From contig CANTFG010000190.1 of the NCBI GenBank assembly GCA_947652605.1, positions 1-64,000 on the forward strand: a DNA stretch of 64,000 nt. The letters run 5' to 3'. Each line of letters begins with the position of its first letter. Positions within the stretch are counted from its first letter, which is position 1. The notes beneath the pieces were generated by a model. The model saw nothing but the letters and a program-made list of their open reading frames with translations. It was not told the origin of the DNA and did no database searches. This document shows, piece after piece, positions 1 through 7,992 of the stretch. This DNA comes from Elmis aenea (taxonomy: Eukaryota; Arthropoda; Insecta; Coleoptera; Elmidae). The translations under genes and the position numbers were made by a program.

Positions 1-400
1 GCGGGTTTGCCGAAAATAAATTAGTTACAATAAACTATAAAAAAAGTAAACTCGTCAATCACGTAAACCTCTTCCATTTTGAGGTTGTCACAGAACATAC
101 ACGGTTATGTCAAAGTGATGACAACCACATGACAACACACCGCACCAGTGCACCAATTTGTTTTTCTCTGATACTGCATGAATACTGCATAATATGCGGT
201 CAACTCAAACACTCGTGTAGTTTTATTGCGAACTTGGTGCGCACTAAAGGCGATCCAGTGGAAAACGCTATTAGTTATAGCATAGCTTAGGAACTCGAAA
301 TAATCAAGTATGACTCAGTTTTCCAAAATTTTGCTTCAGAGCAACATAATGTTAAAAAAAAATGTGTTTTTCATTTACTTTAAATGTTCTTTAATAGTAT
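1..400. other. Unassigned flank left of the LTR element
   Basis: No supported gene, RNA or repeat is visible. The sequence is AT-rich and unrelated to the 171-bp satellite on the other side of the LTR element. It ends in TTAATAGTAT directly before the left LTR. It matters only as the left flank used to look for a target-site duplication. Confidence 0.6.
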
Positions 401-509
401 TGTTACATACGGCCTTTGCAGTACCGTAGTAACGGTTGAGAGGTACATCAACGATTCGGGATCAGGGGGTTAAGCCATTAAGCACAACAGTTTGAAATAT
501 AACAACAAG

Positions 510-515
510 TTTATT
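510..515 (-). terminator. Polyadenylation signal in the left LTR
   Basis: The minus strand reads AATAAA about 110 bp before the LTR end and about 130 bp downstream of the TATA box, the expected R/U5 arrangement. In this orientation the left LTR is the 3' LTR, so this would be the functional signal for element transcripts. Confidence 0.5.
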
Positions 516-640
516 AATAAGTAAAACAACTTACATGAAGGATAACATGAAGAAATACATGGTTATTTTCACTTGGTCGGAGCCCAGAGATACACCATGA
601 ATCGACATTAGATTCTAAATCTCCTGTGTATTTTTGGGCT

Positions 641-649
641 TCTTTTATA
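641..649 (-). promoter_or_regulatory. TATA box in the left LTR
   Basis: The minus strand reads TATAAAAGA, a near-ideal TATA box, conserved at the same place in the other LTR. It marks the end of U3 and implies transcription start near 610-620. It is one of the signals that set the orientation of the element. Confidence 0.6.
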
Positions 650-993
650 CCAAGATTCAAGGCTTAATTTTTACAATAACATGTTTTGCTAAAACTATTG
701 TTAACAAACAATTTGACCAAAATCAGGATGTGGTTATTGGATCAATGTCAAATAACAAGTTATTTGTTAACCTTGACATTTTCAATGAAATAACAATTTG
801 TTTGTCGACCTCGACATTTTCCAAAATAACGCATTTTACAAAACACTACGCGTGTGCAGATGACATCATATAAGTCGTTCCAAAACCGAACGATCTAAAC
901 CTCTTAACCAATACCACAACCAACATGGTCTAAACTATTAAAGTTGGTAGATTAGCATAAGCGTTTTATGAGATGTGATTCACTAGCGCGACA

Positions 994-1332
994 CACGCCC
1001 CGGTACGAACGAAGTCCGACCCCGGACTTAAAACAACAACATTTGAAAAAATCGGGGCTTTTAGCGAACATTCGTCGGTGGTAACATGGGTATGTAGAAA
1101 TCACAACTCATAGGTGCCAAGGGTCGAGGATGCCTAGAATTTGTAGGATAATCGGTTTTTTCTGTGAAGCAGGAAAAAATCTGAAATTGTAGCGATAGCT
1201 GTACCGGTGGGAGTAACGTAACCACCAGAATCGGGGAACGCCTGGACGTTCCACGAGACTGGACAGTGGTCGAGTTTCCCCCTAGGCCCAGTTAACGGTA
1301 AAGGCGGGCGACTATTTGTCGTCCATCGCGAA
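994..1332. other. Interior sequence next to the 3' LTR, no supported gene
   Basis: This is a comparatively GC-rich stretch just inside the left LTR. The minus strand immediately before the LTR reads GGGGCGTG, a poor match to a polypurine tract. Minus-strand reading is partly open but short and unrecognised. Confidence 0.4.
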
Positions 1333-1789
1333 CTATTCGTAGGCAGCCTGGACGTGGACGTATGAACAATCTACGTAAAAAAAAAAAATAAAACAAGAGT
1401 ACAAACTAAGAAACGACATGACTAATGCTATATTACTAAGCAGGAGTGCAGGATCAGACGAAGATTCTGTACGCGACGGTTCGAGCGTACTTATCCAGTT
1501 TCTAAAGCTAGACAAATAATGACAGGAGACGTTATCTCGGTTGCAATATGTCTTTTTACAATTATTCTCAAAGTTCCATGAGCTATCCTCAATTTTTAAA
1601 AATTATAGGAACATTCGCTTCATAAAGCGTTATGTTTGGAAGAAACTGAATAAACGAACCAGCTGATACCTTTATGTCTTCCTGCGCTCCGCTTACTATG
1701 CGGGTCAACCAAATTCCCACTAAAAGTAATCGTGAATTACAAAGATATGTGCATATCCTGGATAACAAATGCTTCCTGTGTGATAGCAT
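1333..1789 (-). pseudogene. Possible env-like membrane-protein remnant (broken)
   Basis: Two minus-strand open segments lie next to each other. The upstream one (1589-1789, ATG at 1789, 66 codons) has an N-terminal hydrophobic stretch resembling a signal peptide. The downstream one (1333-1515, no ATG start) has a hydrophobic segment of about 20-25 residues resembling a membrane anchor, near codons 25-50. They are separated by stops and together are far shorter than any envelope protein. The position, last before the 3' LTR, is where env sits in env-bearing LTR elements. No family motif was recognised, so the assignment rests on position and hydrophobicity only; chance open frames are a fair alternative. 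Confidence 0.22.
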
Positions 1790-1829
1790 AGTAGTAAAAA
1801 TAGTATAGCTAAACGGCGGAAGGCCAAGG

Positions 1830-2720
1830 ATACTTGATAAATCTACGTTAAAAAAAAAAAACTAACATAAAACAGAATATATATTACAAGTGATGCAACA
1901 AAATCTAGTACATGAAGAATCAAAGCAGTGTTAGACTGTTAAGCAGTCGAGGTGATGCAGATGGAGCATATTCAATTCTGTCGTAATATATTTGTTCAAC
2001 CTAATCATGTAACAAATTGTAATAACTTTCGTTGTGGACCAAAGATTCCTAAAGACTTGGGTTTTAATTGGATAATAAAAAAAAATATTCATTGACTGGA
2101 TAATTGAACGAAGACAGAAAAGTTATTATAGCGTGTGGCTTTAAGCGTAGTTCAGACCAAAGAATTGTGAACGAAAAGTCAGAGTCAGACTTAAGTGGAA
2201 ATTTTAGCTGATTCGATTGGTAGGCTCTAATGAAAATAATATTTCAGAGTACAACATGTACTAATAATGTATTCGTAGGTGGTTGAGCATACTCAATCGA
2301 TAGCAGAACGAATTGTATTCTAGTCGAAGGGATTATCACACCAGTATTGCCTGACTGACGTTCGCAAAATACTTGGAAAGAATTTTTGGTAACACACACT
2401 GCTAAATAAAATTAAAAAAATATATAGCAATTATTGACAAAGTTTAAAATTCGAAAACAACGCAGGAAAAGAATGTGATTCTTTGTGTTATATCTACCTA
2501 ACAGGGGAGAATATTGGAAACTATAAACATTCTTTACGTTCATTTATTATCAAAGGTCCACAAACTGTCTTTAATTGTAAGGAAATTCGTATAAATTGAA
2601 TAAGCTAACAACTGATACCTTTGTAACATTCTGCGTTCCGGATACTAACGTGGACCATAAGAATGGCGCTTAATTTTACGCACAAGCGATAAAAAATATC
2701 TCGGATGCCGACACATCCGG
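1830..2720 (-). pseudogene. Diverged block resembling 1370-1790, no intact frame
   Basis: Two parts echo the preceding block in the same order. CTGATACCTTT followed by a TTC-TGCG-TCCG pattern occurs at about 1659 and about 2612. An AATCTACGT plus long A-run occurs at about 1371 and about 1841. This suggests an old tandem duplication of one region with later divergence and a large internal deletion in one copy. Stops interrupt all frames in this copy. No product is assigned. Confidence 0.25.
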
Positions 2721-3014
2721 TTACAACTTTTACTATAAAGGAAGTTATTGATATGAAACAACTCGACTGAATGAAAACTAAGAATTATTGCATCATCAGG
2801 TTGATATAGATTCGTAACTGACTATCGAAAAGTTTAGTCTAAAAATTAAAGAATATAGTTAACATTAATTACTCTTAAGTTTGTATCAGCAGGATACCAA
2901 ATTACGACCATAAAAATTCATTATACACAAAAGTAACCTCTATCTACGAGGCGTTGCCCTCAAACACAAAATACAAAAATCAATAATCAATAAACATAGA
3001 GAACACTAACAAAA
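2721..3014. other. AT-rich interior, nothing recognised
   Basis: No open frame, repeat or signal that I can support is visible here. Confidence 0.4.
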
Positions 3015-3078
3015 CATCCATTTAGGCATACAACATCTAACATGGGCATCCATTTAGGCATACAACATCTAACATGGG
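3015..3078. repeat. Perfect tandem duplication, 2 x 32 bp
   Basis: The unit begins CATCCATTTAGGC and ends AACATGGG. It occurs at 3015-3046 and again, without a mismatch, at 3047-3078. The perfection points to a recent slippage or local duplication inside the otherwise decayed element. Confidence 0.95.
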
Positions 3079-3232
3079 AACACTCCAAAATGGAGAACGC
3101 GTGTTACTGAGCGCACCCCACTCAGTAAAGAGATAAACTCCAACTGATGGTACATATGACAGGCTATTTTTGGGATTTTAAAGAATCGTTGATCAGGCGA
3201 TCTTTATAGAAAAATCCAAAAATACGTCGATA

Positions 3233-3583
3233 TGTAACAACAGCCCACCCGGTGGATAATCCAGAAACACCACCGTCTTAGGCCTAAGCAACAATAATAC
3301 TCACAAAATCGACATGTCTCAATAAATCTCAATAATAACAATACTCAATAGAATTCAATAAACTATAACTAGACACTTATCTCCTTTATATAAGTGCAGG
3401 ATCCTCTTTACACTAACGGGACTCGTTTCAAGCGACCACCGAAATCATCCTCAGGCTTGGGTATCAGAAGCGGAGGGTGAGCTTGAAAGAGGTCTCTGGT
3501 TTTAGGCAGAGGCGATCCACCCTGTCTGCAGTTTTAGGTAGATCCCGTGGTGGCCTCAACTAGGGCAACTTTAATACTTAACA
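3233..3583. repeat. Possible nested solo LTR or LTR-like fragment
   Basis: A 351-bp segment starts TGTAACAAC and ends CTTAACA, giving TGT...ACA termini. It contains a TATA-like TTTATATAAG (3385-3394), a hairpin with 7-bp arms CACTTAT/ATAAGTG (3374-3380, 3390-3396) and a perfect 12-bp palindrome CTTAGGCCTAAG (3277-3288). There is no second copy in the window and no clear target-site duplication, so this is only a candidate. It could equally be regulatory or untranslated sequence of the host element. Confidence 0.22.
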
Positions 3584-3604
3584 CATTAAAACATTAAAAC
3601 ACCA

Positions 3605-3835
3605 TCCCCCAATGGTTGATTCTTACGTACAACTACGTAAACTTCTTAAACTTTTTATAACTTGTTATGGCTTTTTATAACGTCTTAACACATTTTATGT
3701 TTCTTCTTCGTAAAAACTTCTTAAAAATCTTCTTGTACTCTTCTAATCTTCCTAACAATGGGTAAAAGCTTCTTAATACATCATAACTTCGTAAAAACGG
3801 TAAAAATCTTCTTAAAAATGGGTGCTTCTTAATCG
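3605..3835. repeat. Degenerate short-repeat region (CTTCTTAAAAATC-like)
   Basis: Variants of CTTCTTAAA, TTCGTAAAAA and CTTTTTATAAC recur many times, giving a strongly strand-biased T- and A-run pattern with almost no G. It looks like decayed simple-sequence expansion. No coding frame was recognised. Confidence 0.5.
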
Positions 3836-4143
3836 TCCAGCGTGTTCTCTCTCAATAAATAACGATACGCAGGTTCCTGGATTAATGGACGATTCTTGGG
3901 TCTTCAGCCCGCAGTAACGGGGACGTTTATAGACTGCTTACGGACATCCATAAGCTAACTTTGAAGTAGATTGCAGCTAAAACATTAGCAGCGACGAGCT
4001 TCGTCCAATACTGTGCGGGTCGGAAGCCCGAACTGGGGGAATGTGATTGTTACTGCTGATAACATTGGTCTTTGTACCAAATACATACGGTACGCTAACG
4101 ACGCGTACGAAATTCCATTTACTTATAAACATTCGCTGGCGCG
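3836..4143. other. Interior sequence, nothing recognised
   Basis: Mixed-composition DNA inside the LTR element without a supported gene, repeat or signal. Confidence 0.4.
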
Positions 4144-4253
4144 AAAATGTCTCTTTAACTAGTAGCTCGTCTTAACGCAAAAAATGTCTTTTTAACTAGT
4201 AGCTCGTCCTAACGCACAAAATGTCTTTTTAACTAGTAGCTCGTCCTAACGCG
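4144..4253. repeat. Tandem repeat, 3 x 37 bp
   Basis: Units start AAAATGTCT at 4144, 4181 and 4218 and each contains AACTAGTAGCTCGTC. Units two and three are near identical; the first has a few substitutions. The period is not a multiple of three, so this is unlikely to be a coding repeat. Confidence 0.92.
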
Positions 4254-7115
4254 GACGCCATTACTCGATAACTACAAGTTTATCGTTACTGTTACAAAGT
4301 TACTAAACACGCGGTGGTCTCGCGCACGAACTAGACCACACGTCGGTTAACACATAGGGTGACTCGTAGTCCTGGGGTTTGCGACTTAGTCCATGAACGG
4401 TGACAACGTCCATCTACGTTGAATCTTCCCCCATGGATTAATACCAAATTAGGACCATGTCCGCATCAAGGTGGTGTCTCGATAGATCGGGAGGGTGGAA
4501 GATGAAATAAAAACCCAGTACTCGAGACAGGTTCCTCCGGACAAAAACGTTCCAGAGCGGTTTCATTTTCGGACTTAGTTGGCCTTGTAAGGGTCCTGAG
4601 GTAGTAGCTTCTAGTAGCTCGGGGTGGAAACATGGCTAATAATCTGTGAACACTGGTTACGGCGAAACCAGAAAATAAATTCCTACCCTAAGGGTTCATT
4701 AATCACCAACTCGAGAGCGAGTTTAAGGTTCCTAAAGAAAGTAATCTACATATCCAACAATCGGTGATCATAAATACAGAATTCATTTGATAATTATGCG
4801 GGCCACTAGTTCGTCTGCTCCTATACATGATGGGTGTAAACTAAAATATTTTAATTCGGCATTTCATTATAACCAAGTAAAATTTCAAAATTTGCATCTA
4901 ATTAATTTCTCTTAGGAGAATAATTTAAGTTAAATACATGTGTCCTTGCTACGTACAAGTTTTTAAATTTGTATAGAATTTTATAAAGTTTTATTTGTAA
5001 ACATAACTTGAAAAAGATTGTAGTTTTAAATTGATTTTATTTTACTGCAAGTATTTATTTGCTTTACTTTTAGATTGATATGGCAGGAAATGATCACTTC
5101 AAATTTTAACACCTTATCTAATTAAATTTTAAAAATTAATCAAAAATATCATAAAAAGAATAAATTGACTTAACTAAAACCAGATGTTAACAGTTTGAAC
5201 GAATTTATTTGTAGGTTGAACAGTGCCTCTGAGGCAAAAATATTTTCAGGAACCAAAGAAAATGATAAGGTTACTCTAAAAAGTAATTGTGAAAAAATAC
5301 AGCACTTCGTAGAGTGAATACTATAAACAAGAATAAATTAAACATTAAGCCAAAGTAAAACAAATCAAAATATAAGTTGGACGTTGCACGATAACAATAT
5401 GATAATAATATGTTATGACACTCATGTTAATACCACAAAGGTAATTCGTTGAAATCTTTAAGCAAACGTACGACTACAAAATTTTATAAAAAGATAAAAG
5501 GCGAACCAATTGGTGGTGCTCGCAGGCGATTTTGAAAATGTATAACGTTTAATTATGTGCATGTATTTATTTATGTTATTAAAAATCGTTAACTCGATCA
5601 TAATGCGAGAAAAATTAAATTTTCACTGAAACTTGCATAGCATGATATTTATCAATTTATCAATTTATATATATAAAAATTAACTGGATGCAACTCAGGG
5701 TAATAATTGGAGTGGTTGTGACAAGTACTCCAGATAGCTTCATGGACCTAGTTGATTACTACAATCATTTTGGAACTGTGGCCGCTCTAATTGAACATGG
5801 GGATACAACAACTCATTACTCTATTTTTCGACGAAGAAAATTAACATGGCTCAAAAACAAAAATTTTAACCAATTATGACAATTAGGAACGTATCATTTT
5901 TAATAATATTTGGAAGAAAAATCTAACCGAAATATTTAAATGTTTACTTGTGTGTTAGTTGCTTTGCGAGATAGCAAGGCCAGGTTGTGGTAGATTAAAA
6001 CTACGCACTGCCGGAAGTTTACTACCATCGTGAAATCGTTTTTTAAGTAAACAATTTATATATGTATTTAAAAAATAAACATTTAAGTAAATTTAATGGG
6101 CATTAGTTTTTAATTTTAAAATTTTATTATTTTGTTCATATTAAACACAATAAAATGAACATTTAAGTAAATTTCAATTTTTTATGGGTATATAGTTTAA
6201 ATTAGTTTCTATTCCGGCCAAACGGACACAGAACTTTTGAAAAAGGTTAAACCAACAATAAAAAAGTAAACGTCGAGAAATCGTTAACAAGAACGCGCCA
6301 AAACCTTCGAAAAGTTAAAGGAGGCGCAAAACTTCTGCCGCAGAGCCAACTTGCATTTGGAACGAGGGCAACTCTAATAATTTTAAAAACTGCAGAATCC
6401 TTCTCAAAAACAATGAGCGACTGAGATCGCGTTCTAAATCGTTTGCCGAAAAACGGGACGAAAGAACGACGAACACGTTGAACACGATTCTAGTAATACA
6501 GTTATAAAGGATTCTTGCACAAAATTTAGATTAATACGTTCCCTATCGCAAGAATTTGTCGTGACAGATTTCATACATCTGCCTCAACACTACTCAGAGC
6601 GCGCTCCTTACGGTAGTAAATCAAGATCCAGGGGTGAAGCTCCTAACTTTAAAACACCCTCTAGCAAACATAAAAAAAACAGGAAGACCCCAATTTACAA
6701 AATACAGTAAAACTCCTGACTTAAAACAAGCTGCTTTGCCTTTAAAATCTGCAACAAGCAGTACCACAAGCGACAAGAATCATATTCCTAAGATAATACC
6801 GTTCTTTCCACAAGTTGATACACTAACTGATCAACAATAAACAAAGTAAGTAGTCCAGTCACTCTCAAATACTTTCAAAAATACCGTTTAAGTAAATCGA
6901 CAGAACGCAAAGAACCAAAATTCGAAACATTATCTAAACATATTGGTACTGTATCGTCATTGTAGAGGGAAGAACCACTTTAGATAAAATATTTATTTAA
7001 AGCAAGGGACAATTAAAAATTTAGGATTTAGTGACTAGACAGGTCGGAAAGCCAAGTTCGTAAAAATGTGACAAAATGCCGTAAAATTTGGCTTCCCGAG
7101 TATTAGCTTTTAAAG
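4254..7115. other. Main interior of the LTR element, no recognisable pol
   Basis: This is where gag-pol would be expected on the minus strand. I found only short open stretches (for example around 6250-6490 minus) and no RT, RNase H or integrase motif. Small plus-strand frames at 5688-5879 and 6634-6840 have no recognisable content and run against the element's orientation. The 4750-6240 part is markedly AT-rich. The motif TTTAAGTAAA recurs at about 6043, 6082, 6161 and 6886. Confidence 0.5.
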
Positions 7116-7538
7116 CTAGTAACGCGGTTTTGGATGGAAATAAGGCTGACGGGGATTTTGTTTACCTGTGCCCGCTCTTTTGAATTTTTTAAACTCCCAC
7201 TGGTTCTTTTTACGGTTAAAAAAGAATCCAGTTAATTGAAACTGCGGGACAAATTGTTGGTCAAGTTGGGGGCATTTGATTTCGACGGGTTGGGGCATTT
7301 GTTGTCTTTCCTCCTTTGGGACTAAAGCCGAAGGCACGGGCTCACTCGTAGCGATATTTTGGGGAATTTCTTGCCTTTCCTCCTTTACGACTAAAGGTGA
7401 AGGCACGGGCTCACTCGTAGCGATGTTTTGGGGGATTTCTTGCCTTTCCTCCTTTACGACTAAAGGTGAAGGCTCACTCGTAGATGCCGACAACAAATTC
7501 GTAGATTCGATGGTAACCGTAACAATTATTTTGGGCAT
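7116..7538 (-). CDS. Small ORF of the LTR element with Pro/Glu-rich repeats (possible gag-region remnant)
   Basis: A 140-codon minus-strand frame from the first ATG at 7538; the frame stays open upstream to 7622 but without another ATG. Residues from about 18 to 95 contain a 23-residue unit (core VKEERQEIP) present about three times and encoded by a 69-bp tandem repeat, the first copy lacking two codons. The C-terminal third is rich in Lys/Arg/Phe/Pro, the sort of basic tail that can bind nucleic acid. It is the first ORF after the 5' LTR in element orientation, where gag starts, but no zinc knuckle or capsid motif is visible. Function is unknown; expression is not shown. Confidence 0.4.
   Translation of the reverse strand: MPKIIVTVTIESTNLLSASTSEPSPLVVKEERQEIPQNIATSEPVPSPLVVKEERQEIPQNIATSEPVPSALVPKEERQQMPQPVEIKCPQLDQQFVPQFQLTGFFFNRKKNQWEFKKFKRAGTGKQNPRQPYFHPKPRY
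7306..7490 (-). repeat. 69-bp coding tandem repeat, about 3 copies
   Basis: CTTTCCTCC recurs at 7306, 7375 and 7444, exactly 69 bp apart, with long identical stretches between. The unit is 23 codons and keeps the minus-strand frame open. The unit nearest 7475 lacks six bases (two codons), again preserving frame. Confidence 0.9.
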
Positions 7539-7718
7539 TATGGGGGTTTGAATTTCGTTAGCGAATAGTGGACCAATGAAAACACTACAGTGGAAAATGA
7601 TGGTTGACGATGCCAATGACACACAGGGGCGTTGAAGTCAGATTGATTTTAGGCTTTGAAAAGGTTACCCGACAAAGTAGTTTTCGCTAACGGGAAAAAT
7701 TATGAAGAATTTTTCCTA

Positions 7719-7737
7719 GAAAAGCCAAGCGCCTCCA
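7719..7737 (-). promoter_or_regulatory. Candidate tRNA primer-binding site
   Basis: Five bases inside the 5' LTR end the minus strand reads TGGAGGCGCTTGGC, beginning with the TGG expected opposite a tRNA CCA end. The implied tRNA 3' end is AAGCGCCT plus CCA. The donor tRNA was not identified; a threonine-type acceptor is only a guess. Confidence 0.4.
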
Positions 7738-7851
7738 CTATATGTTACATACGGCCTTTGCAGTACCGTAGTAACGGTTGAGAGGTACATCAACGATTCG
7801 GGATCAGGGGGTTAAGCCATTAAGCACAACAGTTTGAAATATAACAACAAG

Positions 7852-7857
7852 TTTATT
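7852..7857 (-). terminator. Polyadenylation signal copy in the right LTR
   Basis: AATAAA on the minus strand, matching 510-515. In the 5' LTR this copy would normally be bypassed. Confidence 0.4.
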
Positions 7858-7983
7858 AATAAGTAAAACAACTTACATGAAGAACTTACATGAGGAAATA
7901 CATGGTTATTTGCACTTGGTAGGAGCCCAGAGATACACCATGAATCGACATTAGATTCTGATCTTCCTGTGTATTTTTGGGCT

Positions 7984-7992
7984 TCTTTTATA
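7984..7992 (-). promoter_or_regulatory. TATA box in the right LTR
   Basis: TATAAAAGA on the minus strand, matching 641-649. As this is the 5' LTR, it would be the promoter that drives the element. Confidence 0.6.

Larger units (their letters stand above)
401..993 (-). repeat. Left LTR (3' LTR of the minus-oriented element)
   Basis: It begins TGTTACATAC and ends GCGCGACA on the plus strand, satisfying the TG...CA rule. It matches 7743-8335 over its full length; the differences lie mainly between about 540 and 700, and the part from about 720 to 993 looks identical in both copies. Roughly a dozen substitutions and two small compensating length changes give about 2% divergence. A plus-strand reading frame across 634-873 lies wholly inside this LTR and is not a gene. 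Confidence 0.92.

Noticed and set aside
634..873. Plus-strand 79-codon frame and its counterpart 7812-8003 on the minus strand
   Set aside because: Both lie inside the LTRs. The second LTR does not preserve the first frame, and no protein similarity was recognised.
3420..3560. End of a pol gene on the minus strand (short open stretch with Pro-rich and Asp-Asp residues)
   Set aside because: About 45 codons without a diagnostic motif; Asp-Asp alone is not evidence of reverse transcriptase.
5688..6840. Plus-strand frames at 5688-5879 and 6634-6840 as genes
   Set aside because: They are 63-68 codons long, have no recognisable content, run opposite to the element and are of a size expected by chance in this composition.
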